A stretch of DNA of 64,000 nt, taken from positions 4,795-68,794 of the forward strand of contig URWC01000001.1 of NCBI GenBank assembly GCA_900551555.1. Reading direction: 5' to 3'. A program made the position numbers and the translations under genes. A model generated the notes under the pieces. That model did not search any database. It was given only the letters and a program-made list of their open reading frames with translations, and was not told the DNA's origin. The DNA is from an uncultured Collinsella sp. Its GTDB lineage: Bacteria; Actinomycetota; Coriobacteriia; Coriobacteriales; Coriobacteriaceae. Shown here in pieces: positions 35,640 to 44,752 of the stretch. Within the stretch, counting starts at the first letter, position 1; every line of letters starts with the position of its first letter.

Positions 35640-36515
35640 CTAGCTTTGTTGGGCTCGACGGGCGGCGCGGCGGGCGCGGGCTTCTTGGATTTCCTCCAAG
35701 TGGCTGATGATCTCGGAGGCGCTCTCCTCGATGGCCTTGCCGTCGGTACGTACCACAAAGCAGCCTAGGCGCTTCATGAGCGCACGGGCTTCCTCGAGCT
35801 CGCTGTGCACGCTCTCGGGCTCGGCATAGGAGCCGGCAACGGCACGAGCGTAGTCATCGCCCAAGCGGCTATCGCGAATTTCGGAAATCACATCGACGGT
35901 CGAAATCAGGCCGAACAGGCGCATCGGGTCAACCTCGTAAATCGACTTCGGCGGCTCCATGCCATGGGCCAACGGAACATTGGCAACCTTGTAGCCCTGA
36001 TAAGCCAGATACATCGACAGCGGCGTCTTGGACGTGCGCGATACGCCCAGCAGCACGATATCGGCACCCGACAAATCGTCGCAACCGCGCCCGTCATCGT
36101 GCTCAACGAAATATTCCATGGCCTCGATACGATGGAAATAGCGGTCATCGGTCCTGTGAATCACGCCCGCGACGCCTTTGGGCGGCACACCGATGAGCGA
36201 CGACAACACGGCGAGCGTCGGACCGATCAGGTCGACCGAGCGAATATGCAGCATGCCCAGGTAATCGAGCACACGAGCACGTAGCGCCGGGTCGACAATG
36301 GTGTGGAACACGGCGATATCGCGATGGTCGGCATCGACGCGAGGTCCCACAAACGACTCAACCTGCTCCACCGAGGTCACCTTAGGCAGGCGCAAAACGC
36401 GAAAAGCCCCTTCATCAAATTGCCCGGACGCCGCAAGCACCACCTCACAAGCGGTATCACCGAGCGAGTCGGAGATAACGATAACGGTGGGACGAACGGC
36501 GACCGGGCAATCCAT
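35640..36515 (-). CDS. ppsR: PpdK regulatory kinase/phosphotransferase (DUF299 family)
   Basis: A 291-residue DUF299 protein. VIVISDSLGDTACEV begins the fold; the nucleotide loop GVSRTSKTPLSMYLA lies near residues 154-168, and HRTDDRYFHRIEAMEYFVEHDDG is a family motif. These proteins inactivate PPDK by ADP-dependent phosphorylation of a threonine beside the catalytic histidine and reactivate it with phosphate. It lies directly upstream of ppdK with about 300 bases between, so the pair likely forms a regulated module. AAGGAG precedes the ATG. Confidence 0.94.
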   Translation of the reverse strand: MDCPVAVRPTVIVISDSLGDTACEVVLAASGQFDEGAFRVLRLPKVTSVEQVESFVGPRVDADHRDIAVFHTIVDPALRARVLDYLGMLHIRSVDLIGPTLAVLSSLIGVPPKGVAGVIHRTDDRYFHRIEAMEYFVEHDDGRGCDDLSGADIVLLGVSRTSKTPLSMYLAYQGYKVANVPLAHGMEPPKSIYEVDPMRLFGLISTVDVISEIRDSRLGDDYARAVAGSYAEPESVHSELEEARALMKRLGCFVVRTDGKAIEESASEIISHLEEIQEARARRAARRAQQS

Positions 36516-36549
36516 GCGGGGCTCCTTTTGCGCTTACGCGCAGGCTGGC

Positions 36550-38634
36550 TTACTTTTTGCGGGCAAGCTCACCGATGTTGGCGATGCCGGAGAAAACGGC
36601 CTCGAAGCGGTTGAGCAGCTTAAGGCGATTATCGCGAAGCTGCTCGTCCTTGTCCATGACCATGACCTCATCGAAGAAACGGTCGATGGGCGCGCGCAGG
36701 GCGGCGAGGGCGGCAAATGCGGCCGGGTAGTCCTCGGCAGCAAGGGCGGCATCGACAGAGGTCTGAGCAGCCTCGGAGGCGTCGGCGAGCGCGAGCTCGA
36801 CCTCGCCCATCAGGCTGCGGTCGTACTCCGCACCCAGCTCGGGCTTGGAGATGTGCGCGGCGCGGGCATAGGCGGTAGCCAGGTTGTCGAAGGTCTCGGC
36901 ATCGTTCTTGCGGGCCTCGTCGAGCGCGGCGCAGCGGGCGAAGAAGACGGACGGGGCGATGATGTGCACCGCGGAGACGGCGGCAACGGTATCGGCCGGG
37001 ATCTTTTCGTCACGGGCCATGCTCACCAGGCGGCCATGGAAGAAGTCGCGAACCTGCTGGGCGACCTCGGCGGCGTCGAACTCAATGCCCTGCTCACTGT
37101 AGAGCTCGAGGGCGAAGTCGATGAGCGACGCGGGGTCGATCGGCAGACGGTCGCGCAGGATGTTGATGATGCCGATAGCGGCACGACGCAGCGCGTAGGG
37201 GTCCGAAGAGCCGGTCGGGGGCTCGCCGATGGCAAAGATACCGGCGATGGTATCGAGCTTGTCGGCACAGGCCACGATGCAGCCAGCGGTGCCCTCGGGC
37301 AGCTCGTCACCGGCAAAGCGAGGACGATAGTGATCGCGAATAGCATGAGCGACCTCGTCGTTCTCCCCCATCGCGGTCGCGTAATAACCGCCCATCACGC
37401 CCTGCTGGCTCGTGAACTCGACGACGGCGTTAGACACCAGGTCGGCCTTGCACAGGTGCGCGGCGCGGGCGGCATCGGCGGCAAGGTGGGCGCCCAGGTG
37501 AGCCTCGCGGGCGATAGCGAGCGCGAGCTGCTCGATGCGCTCGGACTTGGCGAGCACGCTACCGAGCTTCTCCTGGAAGGCAACCTTGGCCAGACGCTCA
37601 CGGAACTCGTCGAGGGAGATCTTCAGGTCCTCCTCGTAGAAGAACTTTGCGTCGTCCAGACGGGCGCGCACGACGCGCTCGTTGCCGTCGATCACGCGCT
37701 CGGCGTTCTCGGGCTTGCTGTTGGAGACGACCACGAACTCACGCGTGAGTTTGCCCTCGCCGTCATAGATCGGGAAGTAGCGCTGGTTGGTGAGCATGGA
37801 CTCGCAGATGATCTCGTGCGGGACCTTGAGGAACTCCTCGTCGAAGGTACCGACGAGCACCGTCGGCCACTCGCAGAGGTTGATAACCTCTTCGAAGACC
37901 TTCTTGGGCGTATCAACATGGCAGCCGGGACGGGCAGCCTCGACCTCGGCGATACCGGCAAGGATGGCCTCACGACGACGCTCAGCAGAGAGCACGCCGG
38001 CGTCCTCGAGCACCCGCTCGTAGACGGCGGGGCTGGCACCAGGGCCAAGTACGCGATGACCACGCGTGGTGTTGCCACTCGTCACGTCGGCAAACGACAC
38101 GGGAACAACATCCTCGCCCAAAAGGCAGCAGATCCAACGGACCGGACGAACAAAGGTCGCGTGCTCGTGGCCCCAGCGCTGGCTGCGGTAGTTGGGCCAC
38201 TGCAGGCCGGCAATAGTCTTCTCGCACAGAGCGGTCAGAATCGGCGTAGCCGGTGCGGAGGGAATGTTCTTCTCGGCGAACACATACTCGCGACCGTCAG
38301 TGTCCTCGCGTCGAACCAGGTCCTCGGCAGCCACACCGCACTTGCGGGCGAAGCCCTGGGCGGCCTTGGTGGCGTTGCCGTCGGCATCGAAGGCAATGTT
38401 TGCCGCGGGACCGCGCTTGACCTCATGGACCTCATCGGTCGCAGTGGCGACATCGGCCACGAGCGCAGCCAGACGACGCGGGCTCGAGATCACGCGGACC
38501 TCGCCATGGGCCAGACCGGCCTCGTCGAGGCCCTTGGCGATCATGGTGCCAAGCTGCTTGACGGCATTGTTCAACGGTGCGGAGGGCATTTCCTCCGTAC
38601 CAATCTCAAACAGGAAATCCTTAGCGTCTGCCAT
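36550..38634 (-). CDS. glyS: Glycyl-tRNA synthetase beta subunit
   Basis: A 694-residue beta chain of the bacterial heterotetrameric enzyme. FEIGTEEMPSAPL starts the family; an HD-like central domain and a C-terminal anticodon-binding region with VMDKDEQLRDNRLKLL follow. It binds tRNA-Gly for the alpha subunit. It follows glyQ by 3 bases. Confidence 0.97.
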   Translation of the reverse strand: MADAKDFLFEIGTEEMPSAPLNNAVKQLGTMIAKGLDEAGLAHGEVRVISSPRRLAALVADVATATDEVHEVKRGPAANIAFDADGNATKAAQGFARKCGVAAEDLVRREDTDGREYVFAEKNIPSAPATPILTALCEKTIAGLQWPNYRSQRWGHEHATFVRPVRWICCLLGEDVVPVSFADVTSGNTTRGHRVLGPGASPAVYERVLEDAGVLSAERRREAILAGIAEVEAARPGCHVDTPKKVFEEVINLCEWPTVLVGTFDEEFLKVPHEIICESMLTNQRYFPIYDGEGKLTREFVVVSNSKPENAERVIDGNERVVRARLDDAKFFYEEDLKISLDEFRERLAKVAFQEKLGSVLAKSERIEQLALAIAREAHLGAHLAADAARAAHLCKADLVSNAVVEFTSQQGVMGGYYATAMGENDEVAHAIRDHYRPRFAGDELPEGTAGCIVACADKLDTIAGIFAIGEPPTGSSDPYALRRAAIGIINILRDRLPIDPASLIDFALELYSEQGIEFDAAEVAQQVRDFFHGRLVSMARDEKIPADTVAAVSAVHIIAPSVFFARCAALDEARKNDAETFDNLATAYARAAHISKPELGAEYDRSLMGEVELALADASEAAQTSVDAALAAEDYPAAFAALAALRAPIDRFFDEVMVMDKDEQLRDNRLKLLNRFEAVFSGIANIGELARKK

Positions 38635-38637
38635 GGC

Positions 38638-39549
38638 TTACGCCACCTCGCCTTCCTGGTCGGCATTCTCGTTGACTCCGGCGACCTCGGCCATGTAGGC
38701 CTCGCAGCACGCCTTGGCGACGGCGCGGACGCGCAGGATGTAGTTGGCACGCTCGACCGCGGATAGGGCACCGCGGGCATCGAGCAGGTTGAAAGAGTGG
38801 CTGCACTTCATGACGCAGTCGTACGCCGGCAGCGGCAGCTTTCGCTCCAGGCAGGAATGGCACTCGGCCTCGTAGTCGTCAAACTTCTGACGCATCATCT
38901 CGACGTTGGCGACCTCAAAGTTATAGGCACTGAACTCGCGCTCGTTCTCGAGGAACACGTCGCCATAGGTCATGGACGTGCCGTCGGGCAGGTAGCTCCA
39001 CACCAGGTCGTAGACGGAGTTGACGCCCTGCGCATACATGGCAATGCGCTCCAGGCCATAGGTGATCTCGACAGGCACGGGGTCGACCTCGATGCCGCCC
39101 ACCTGCTGGAAGTACGTAAACTGCGTGACCTCCATGCCGTTGAGCCAGACCTCCCAGCCAAGACCCCAGGCGCCGAGCGTCGGGCTCTCCCAGTCGTCCT
39201 CGACAAAGCGGACGTCATGGTCGTTGGGGTCCAGGCCAATGGCGGCAAGAGACCCCAGGTAGAGCTCCTGGGCGTTGACCGGCGAGGGCTTGATGAGCAC
39301 CTGGAACTGATAGTAGTGCTGCATGCGGTTGGGGTTCTCGCCGTAGCGGCCGTCGGCGGGACGGCGGCAAGGCTGCGCATAGCAGGTGCGCCACTCGGCG
39401 GGACCGAGCGAGCGCAGCGTGGTCGCGGTATGGAAGGTACCGGCACCGACCTCGGAGTCATAGGGCTGCATAATGACGCAGCCCTGCTCGCCCCAGTACT
39501 GCTGGAGGCGCAGGATGATGTCTTGGAAGGAAAGCGATGAAGCGTTCAT
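38638..39549 (-). CDS. glyQ: Glycyl-tRNA synthetase alpha subunit
   Basis: A 303-residue class II catalytic chain. [32 protein letters not shown] and [17 protein letters not shown] are signatures. No T-box leader is seen in the 59 bases to lepB, so it is likely expressed with the rpsP-lepB operon or from a weak TATAGT box at 39596-39601. Confidence 0.97.
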   Translation of the reverse strand: MNASSLSFQDIILRLQQYWGEQGCVIMQPYDSEVGAGTFHTATTLRSLGPAEWRTCYAQPCRRPADGRYGENPNRMQHYYQFQVLIKPSPVNAQELYLGSLAAIGLDPNDHDVRFVEDDWESPTLGAWGLGWEVWLNGMEVTQFTYFQQVGGIEVDPVPVEITYGLERIAMYAQGVNSVYDLVWSYLPDGTSMTYGDVFLENEREFSAYNFEVANVEMMRQKFDDYEAECHSCLERKLPLPAYDCVMKCSHSFNLLDARGALSAVERANYILRVRAVAKACCEAYMAEVAGVNENADQEGEVA

Positions 39550-39608
39550 GCCTCTAATATCCCCTCGTCGAAACGATTACACGGTTAGGTACTGTACTAT
39601 AGCGGTTT

Positions 39609-40172
39609 TTACTCGATAGCGCCGATGCGGTTGAGCGGCCAGTAGCGCACAAGCGCCACAGCGATCAAATCAGAGCGATCGACGGGACCAAAGTAGCGTG
39701 AGTCGGCAGAGTTTTCGCGGTTGTCGCCCATCACCCACACGCACCCGTCGGGAACGGTGTAGGGATAGCTTACCTGAGCGCCGGGCGCTTGGACCGATAG
39801 TGGCCAGCTCATGCCCGTCGTATAGTCCTCGTCGAGCGCTTGGCCGTCAACGACCACCTTGCCATCCTGCAGGTCGACCGTCTGGCCGGCCGTGGCAATA
39901 ACGCGCTTGACAAGAACATCATGCTCGGAGGTGCCATCGGGGTTGTGAAACACCACGATATCGCCCTGCTTGACGGGCTGACCGAGCTCGAGGCTCACCT
40001 TTTGCGCCAGGATCTGGTCGCCAATCTCGATTGTGTCCTCCATAGAGCCGGTGGGCACCACAAAGGGCTCGACCACAAAGGTGCGGATCAGGAAGGTGGC
40101 CACAAGCGCGATCGCGATGACCGCGATCCACTCAAAAGCGCCCCTCAACGCGGAATGCTGCGATGGAACCAT
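39609..40172 (-). CDS. lepB: Signal peptidase I
   Basis: A 187-residue membrane-anchored serine protease. One N-terminal helix (about 13-33) is followed by the catalytic serine in PTGSMEDTI (Ser43), the lysine in VKRVIA (about Lys89), and GDNRENSADSRYFG near the C-terminus. It removes signal peptides of secreted proteins. GAGGAG precedes the ATG at 40172; longer in-frame versions run into trmD. It follows trmD by 2 bases. Confidence 0.96.
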   Translation of the reverse strand: MVPSQHSALRGAFEWIAVIAIALVATFLIRTFVVEPFVVPTGSMEDTIEIGDQILAQKVSLELGQPVKQGDIVVFHNPDGTSEHDVLVKRVIATAGQTVDLQDGKVVVDGQALDEDYTTGMSWPLSVQAPGAQVSYPYTVPDGCVWVMGDNRENSADSRYFGPVDRSDLIAVALVRYWPLNRIGAIE

Positions 40173-40174
40173 TC

Positions 40175-40933
40175 TCACTCCTCGCTCTGCGAATACGAAG
40201 CGTCCAAAATCTCCTGCGCGTAAGCGCGCTCCTCGGGCGTGAGCCGCGCAGTCTCGATCAGGTCGGGACGCCAGCGACAGGTGCGCTCGATGGCATTCTT
40301 GCGGCGCCAGGCATCGACCTTGGCGTGATCGCCGCTCACGAGCACCGGAGGAACGCCCTCGCCGTTGAACTCGGCGGGGCGGGTGTACTGCGCGTACTCG
40401 AGCAGGCCTCCGTCCTCGGCGGTCGAGAACGACTCGTCCACGTTGCTCATCTCGTCGCCCAGGGCGCCGGGGATCAGACGCACGACGGCATCGGCAACGA
40501 CCATAGCGGGAAGCTCTCCGCCCGTAAGCACGTAGTCGCCAATCGACAGACGCTCGTCGGCATACGCATACGCGCGCTCGTCGACGCCCTCGTAGCGGCT
40601 GCACACAAACAGCAGGCGCTCGCTTTTGAGCAGGCGCTCGGCCACATGCTGCGTAAAGGGCTCGCCACAGGGGGTGAAGAACACAACCGTTGGCTTGGGA
40701 CCCTCTGCGCTAATGGCCTCGATGGCCTCTGCGATAGGCTCGACCTTCATGAGCATGCCCTGCCCGCCGCCGTACGGCTCGTCATCGACGGTACGATGGC
40801 GGTCGTGCGTCCAATCGCGCAGGTTATACGCCTTAAAATCAAAAAGGCCGGCCTTGCGGGCGCGGCCCAAAATCGACGTGGACATGACGGGCTCAAACAT
40901 CTCGGGAAAGACCGAAAGGGTCTCGATCAGCAT
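40175..40933 (-). CDS. trmD: tRNA (guanine-37-N1)-methyltransferase
   Basis: A 252-residue SPOUT (trefoil-knot) enzyme. TLSVFPEMFEPVMSTSILG at the start, DDEPYGGGQGMLMKVEP, and the knot with CSRYEGVDER and IGDYVLTGGELPAM are diagnostic. It methylates G37 to prevent frameshifting. The order rpsP-khpA-rimM-trmD is widely conserved; here lepB replaces rplS as the next gene. Confidence 0.97.
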   Translation of the reverse strand: MLIETLSVFPEMFEPVMSTSILGRARKAGLFDFKAYNLRDWTHDRHRTVDDEPYGGGQGMLMKVEPIAEAIEAISAEGPKPTVVFFTPCGEPFTQHVAERLLKSERLLFVCSRYEGVDERAYAYADERLSIGDYVLTGGELPAMVVADAVVRLIPGALGDEMSNVDESFSTAEDGGLLEYAQYTRPAEFNGEGVPPVLVSGDHAKVDAWRRKNAIERTCRWRPDLIETARLTPEERAYAQEILDASYSQSEE

Positions 40934-40943
40934 GTTGTCCTCC

Positions 40944-41465
40944 CTACTTGTCCATATCGATCAGGCCGTCCATAACGTGGACGGAAATTGTTCCTGTGTC
41001 GGGAAGATCGAGCACGACCTGCTCGATCACGGGAATCAGTACCTCGCCGTACCGATCACCCTCGACAACCCAAACATCGTTAGCGGGCGTCGACACAATC
41101 TCGACGATCGTGCCGAGCGAACCGAAGCGCTCGTCGACCACCTCGCGACCCATCAGGTCGGTATAGGCAGCGTCGAGCGAATCGAGCTCAAAGTCGTCAC
41201 GATTTGCCAGCACGTAGCATCCCGTGATGCCCTCGGCGGCCGTCAAGTCGTCAATGCCCTCAAACGAGACCAGATCGCCATCGCCCGTATCGGTGACGGA
41301 CACGACCGTGCAAAAGCGGTCGCGCTTGAGCGCCGGCGGCGTCAGGGCGACGCGCATACCCGGCTCTAATACAGAAGGAAGCCCCCGCAGCGGCTGCGCG
41401 AGGACCTCCCCCTTCCTTCCGTGCGGCTTGACCACACGGGCGATGTTTTTGTACTGGGACCTCAA
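40944..41465 (-). CDS. rimM: Ribosome maturation factor RimM
   Basis: A 173-residue protein with the N-terminal RimM barrel (ARVVKPHGRKGEVLAQPL) and a C-terminal PRC barrel (GREVVDERFGSLGTIVEI). It assists 16S rRNA 3'-domain assembly with uS19. The TTG start, 4 bases after the khpA stop, has only a weak upstream AGAGG, so translation may be coupled. Confidence 0.94.
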   Translation of the reverse strand: MRSQYKNIARVVKPHGRKGEVLAQPLRGLPSVLEPGMRVALTPPALKRDRFCTVVSVTDTGDGDLVSFEGIDDLTAAEGITGCYVLANRDDFELDSLDAAYTDLMGREVVDERFGSLGTIVEIVSTPANDVWVVEGDRYGEVLIPVIEQVVLDLPDTGTISVHVMDGLIDMDK

Positions 41466-41469
41466 GGTC

Positions 41470-41754
41470 CTAGCCCAGAACCTCTACCTCGACAGCAGTG
41501 TCGAGGCGAGCGGCCAGTGCACGGGCGAGCGTGCGAATGGCCTTGATGGTACGGCCACGACGGCCGATGACCTTAGCGACGTCATCCTCGGCGACCGAAA
41601 CCTCAATCGTAGAGGCGTCGTCACCATCGATGACCTCAAGGCTCACGGAATCCGGGTCGTCGACGATCTGAACAACGAGATATTCGACGAGATCGGCGAT
41701 GCGATCTGAGAGCATTGCCTCACCCTCGAGCTGTGCAGCGTCAACCTCAGGCAC
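41470..41754 (-). CDS. khpA: KH-domain RNA-binding protein KhpA
   Basis: A 94-residue single KH domain. The RNA-gripping loop is VIGRRGRTIKAIRTL. KhpA, alone or with KhpB, binds many transcripts and influences cell elongation in some Gram-positive species. GTG start with GAGGAG; located between rpsP and rimM as in most Gram-positive bacteria. About 15 N-terminal residues precede the domain. Confidence 0.94.
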   Translation of the reverse strand: MPEVDAAQLEGEAMLSDRIADLVEYLVVQIVDDPDSVSLEVIDGDDASTIEVSVAEDDVAKVIGRRGRTIKAIRTLARALAARLDTAVEVEVLG

Positions 41755-41757
41755 GAT

Positions 41758-42099
41758 TTACTCCTCGGCGCCCTCAGCGGCCTCAGCGGCAGCCTTAGCG
41801 GCCTCGGCCTCTTTGGCGAGCTGCTTCTTGGACTTCTTGACGACGGTCTCGGTCTTCTCGCCCTCGTTGGCGGCCTTGACCAGAGCGGCGACGGCGTCGG
41901 TGAGCTGAGCGCCCTTGGACTGCCAGTCGGCGATCTTCTCGAGGTCGAGGTTGATGGTCTTGGGGGCGGTCATCGGGTTGTAGCGGCCAACCTCCTCGAT
42001 GATACGACCGTCACGCGGGGCGCGGGAATCGGCGACGACGACACGGTAGTACGGACGCTTCTTAGCGCCGTGACGAGCAAGGCGAATCTTGACTGCCAA
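41758..42099 (-). CDS. rpsP: Small ribosomal subunit protein bS16
   Basis: A 113-residue bS16. The core starts [25 protein letters not shown] (split by the usual K-K-R-P-Y-Y motif) and includes GRYNPMT. The C-terminal 30 residues are Lys/Ala/Glu-rich, longer than the usual form. The start is TTG at 42099, with GGAGGAG upstream; it is not an ATG. Confidence 0.95.
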   Translation of the reverse strand: MAVKIRLARHGAKKRPYYRVVVADSRAPRDGRIIEEVGRYNPMTAPKTINLDLEKIADWQSKGAQLTDAVAALVKAANEGEKTETVVKKSKKQLAKEAEAAKAAAEAAEGAEE

Positions 42100-42155
42100 A
42101 GGAAACTCCTCCAACCAAGCAGCTTTAGGCTGCAACTACAAACAAACAGTTGAAC

Positions 42156-42184
42156 ATAATACGCCATCGACGCGGGCAGGTGAA
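42156..42184 (-). promoter_or_regulatory. Promoter of the rpsP operon
   Basis: Minus strand TTCACC (42184-42179), 17-base spacer, TATTAT (42161-42156); leader of about 50 bases. The 200-base gap to dinB holds this and the dinB promoter. Confidence 0.65.
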
Positions 42185-42288
42185 GTCCGTGAGACCAACT
42201 TCTTCGGTGTAGTCGAGGGCAAATCCATATCTTAGACAAGAATTCGGGATTTGCAAGCACATACACGCACCCCACATGAGCTGCGCGG

Positions 42289-42294
42289 TATACT
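42289..42294 (+). promoter_or_regulatory. -10 box of dinB
   Basis: TATACT ends 6 bases before the ATG at 42301, so transcription would begin at or next to that ATG, giving a leaderless mRNA. No clear -35 or LexA box is seen. Confidence 0.45.
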
Positions 42295-42300
42295 CATGAC

Positions 42301-43554
42301 ATGGAAAGACGCGAACATACATACGGTTATGAGGATGCCATGGGCGTCACACCGCCTCCCTGGACGGGCCCGGCGGTGGGCCTCATGGATCTCGACGCGT
42401 TTTTTGCGAGCGTGGAGATGCTCGATCATCCCGAGTGGCGCGGCAAGCCGCTCATCGTGGGCGGAGACGCCGATTCGCGTGGCGTCGTGTCTACGTGTTC
42501 GTATGAGGCACGTCGCTTTGGCGTGCACTCTGCCATGGCCTCGGCCGAGGCGCGGCGCTTGTGCCCGCAAGCCATTTGGACGCACGGGCACTTTGATCGC
42601 TACCGCGAGGTGAGCGCGCAGGTCATGGCGATTCTTGCCGAGGAGACGCCGCGCGTTGAGCGCGTATCCATCGACGAAGCCTTTATCGATATCACACCGG
42701 GTCGCTTTGCGCCCGAAGACCCGCTGCTGGTTGCGCGGCGTATAAGCGACCGCGTGGCAGCGCTGGGAGTGACGTGCTCCATTGGCGTGGGCTGCAACAA
42801 GACGGTCGCAAAAATCGCAAGCGAGCGGGATAAGCCGTTTGGGCTGACCATCGTGCGCCCCGGAACCGAGCAGCGCTTTTTGGCCGCGCTGCCGGTATCT
42901 GCCATGAGCGGCATCGGGCGCTCGGCCGAGGAGCGACTGCGCCGCATGCGCATCTACACCCTCGGCGAGCTATCACGTGCACCGGAATCCACCTTGGCCT
43001 CTATTTTTGGCGTCAACGGCGAACGCATGCGCCAGCGTGCGCAAGGACTCGAAATCTCCGAAGTCACGAGTCTCGATGAAGAGCGCGAGGTCAAATCGGT
43101 CAGCAATGAACGCACCTTTGCTAAAGATTTGACTGAGCGTGGGGATATTGAGGCGGCGATTGCGCTGCTGGGCGAGTCAGTGGGACGCCGTCTGCGCCGT
43201 CAGGGGCTGACGGGTGCCACGGTAACGCTCAAGCTCAAGTATTCGTATGGCAGCGGGCGTACGGCACAGCGCCGGCTGCCTCATCCGACCGACGATGAGA
43301 ATATCTTCGTGGCGGTTGCGCTCGAGCTGCTCGACAATATCTGGCAGGAAGGCATGCATGTTCGCTTAGCGGGCATCGGCATGAGCGACTTCGACCACCA
43401 AGGCGGCATCCAGACCGACCTGTTCTGCGAGATCGATGACCGCGGAGCCCAATCCAGCGACCGACGCGACCTCTCCGTCGCCATCGACGCCGTCCGAGAC
43501 AAGTTCGGCGACACCGCCCTATCCTTCGGCCGCCAATCCCGCTTCAACGATTAG
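42301..43554 (+). CDS. dinB: DNA polymerase IV (Y-family)
   Basis: A 417-residue translesion polymerase. Catalytic residues lie in LMDLDAFFASVE (about 28-39) and RVSIDEAFID (about 121-130); the thumb, GIGRSAEERLRR, and a C-terminal little-finger domain follow. The family's terminal beta-clamp motif may be QTDLF (about 378-382). Two starts are possible: ATG 42301, which would be leaderless, or ATG 42340 (MGVTPPPW), preceded by GAGG. It is the only plus-strand gene for more than 20 kb in either direction. Confidence 0.95.
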   Translation: MERREHTYGYEDAMGVTPPPWTGPAVGLMDLDAFFASVEMLDHPEWRGKPLIVGGDADSRGVVSTCSYEARRFGVHSAMASAEARRLCPQAIWTHGHFDRYREVSAQVMAILAEETPRVERVSIDEAFIDITPGRFAPEDPLLVARRISDRVAALGVTCSIGVGCNKTVAKIASERDKPFGLTIVRPGTEQRFLAALPVSAMSGIGRSAEERLRRMRIYTLGELSRAPESTLASIFGVNGERMRQRAQGLEISEVTSLDEEREVKSVSNERTFAKDLTERGDIEAAIALLGESVGRRLRRQGLTGATVTLKLKYSYGSGRTAQRRLPHPTDDENIFVAVALELLDNIWQEGMHVRLAGIGMSDFDHQGGIQTDLFCEIDDRGAQSSDRRDLSVAIDAVRDKFGDTALSFGRQSRFND

Positions 43555-43564
43555 TCCCTGAGGC

Positions 43565-43607
43565 AAAAAGAAAGCCGGGCAGGTGCGGAAAACCGCAACT
43601 GCCCGGC
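43565..43607 (-). terminator. Bidirectional terminator between dinB and rsfS
   Basis: A 9-bp stem (43574-43582 with 43599-43607), one mismatch, then 5 inner pairs with an AAAA loop. On the minus strand it is followed by TTTCTTTTT, so it serves mainly the rsfS operon. Confidence 0.85.
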
Positions 43608-43648
43608 GATATGCGTGAGGATAGCAAAACCCCGTCTCAAATGAGCTA

Positions 43649-44104
43649 CTAGAGGAGGTTGAGGGGGAGCTGGGGAGCGTCACCCCAGAGCTTTTCGAGA
43701 CGGTAGAAGTCGCGCGCCTCGGGAGTGAAGACGTGGACGACAACCGAACCATAGTCCATGAGCATCCAGGTCTTCTGCTCGCGACCCTCGATGGAGAACG
43801 GGTGCTCGCCGCAAGCCTCGGCGACCTTCTCCTCGATCTCGTCGACGATAGAATCGACCTGGCGGTTGTTGGTACCGGTGGCAAGCACAAAGTAGTCGCA
43901 TACGTCGGAAAGCTCGGTCAGGTCGAGCACCTGAACGTCCTCGCCCTTCTTGTCGTAGGCGGCCTGCGCGGCGGCGCGGGCGACATCCTCGGCGGCGACA
44001 CCGCTCGCGGACAGCGAGGCGGCGGTGCGGTCGGACGTGGCGACGAAGCTCTTGTGCTCCACACCTTCAAGAATCTGCTCGTCGGTCATGGTCTCGTCGG
44101 CCAT
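43649..44104 (-). CDS. rsfS: Ribosomal silencing factor RsfS
   Basis: A 151-residue member of the Iojap/RsfS family, with an N-terminal extension of about 35 residues. AAYDKKGEDVQVLDLTEL and CDYFVLATGTNNRQVDSI begin the domain; DYGSVVVHVF and ARDFYRLEKLWGDAP end it. It binds uL14 on the 50S subunit to block joining during starvation. It follows nadD-yqeK, the standard arrangement. Confidence 0.96.
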   Translation of the reverse strand: MADETMTDEQILEGVEHKSFVATSDRTAASLSASGVAAEDVARAAAQAAYDKKGEDVQVLDLTELSDVCDYFVLATGTNNRQVDSIVDEIEEKVAEACGEHPFSIEGREQKTWMLMDYGSVVVHVFTPEARDFYRLEKLWGDAPQLPLNLL

Positions 44105-44131
44105 GGAATACCTCTTTCTAGACAGCCCGAG

Positions 44132-44740
44132 CTAGCGCAGCTGGGCGTAATGGTTGTAAATCGAAATAGCCGTGGGATAAAGATAGCGCCCGGACTGGAT
44201 CACATAGACCAGACCCTGCGCAAAACAGGAGAAGAACAACTCATCGAGCGTCGACTCCCCCACCATCTTGCGCAACGCATGGGCATAGTCGCCGTGGCGG
44301 TTGGGCTCGATGGCATCGGCCACAAAGACCACCATATCGAGCGGCGTCATGTCGCAGGCACCCACGGTGTGACGGTCGACAGCCTGGAAAACGGCCGGCG
44401 ACAACTCGGGGAAAAGCTGCGGAAGCTCATAGGCGGCAACTGGGCCGTGTAAAAGCGGCATCGCGGCAGACGGAGAGCCGGCAATCTTAATGCCGTAATG
44501 CAGAGCGCGCGTGACCAGCTCGTCGTCGGAGAGCACTTTGTCCCAGTCGTGGATCAGACCGGCAGCAGCGGCATCAAAGCGGTCAACGCCGTAGACCTCG
44601 GCCAGATGAAGTGCGGTCTCGGCAACACCCAGCGAATGCACATAGCGCTTGCGCTTATCCTTCATGCGAACATCGAGCAGCTCTTGAATGCGCTTGAGCA
44701 GCGCGCGCTCATCGCCCTCAAACTGATCCTCTACCGACAA
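44132..44740 (-). CDS. yqeK: HD-domain phosphohydrolase YqeK
   Basis: A 202-residue HD-domain protein. Metal ligands lie in RYVHSLGV, AGLIHDWDK and the histidines in LLHGPVAAYE and DRHTVG. YqeK proteins hydrolyse diadenosine tetraphosphate symmetrically. The TTG start has GGGGG 6 bases upstream and follows the nadD stop by 12 bases. The nadD-yqeK-rsfS order is conserved. Confidence 0.93.
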   Translation of the reverse strand: MSVEDQFEGDERALLKRIQELLDVRMKDKRKRYVHSLGVAETALHLAEVYGVDRFDAAAAGLIHDWDKVLSDDELVTRALHYGIKIAGSPSAAMPLLHGPVAAYELPQLFPELSPAVFQAVDRHTVGACDMTPLDMVVFVADAIEPNRHGDYAHALRKMVGESTLDELFFSCFAQGLVYVIQSGRYLYPTAISIYNHYAQLR

Positions 44741-44752
44741 CGTAGACCCCCA

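Noticed and set aside
36298..38766. Long plus-strand open frame (about 820 codons) opposite glyS
   Set aside because: It lies antisense to an unmistakable glyS. High-GC genes commonly leave the opposite frame open, and the translation shows no family motif.
39550..39608. T-box leader before glyQ
   Set aside because: The gap is only 59 bases and holds no specifier loop, antiterminator or T-box sequence.
42240..42300. LexA/SOS box before dinB
   Set aside because: No GAAC-4 bases-GTTC or similar palindrome is found in the promoter region.
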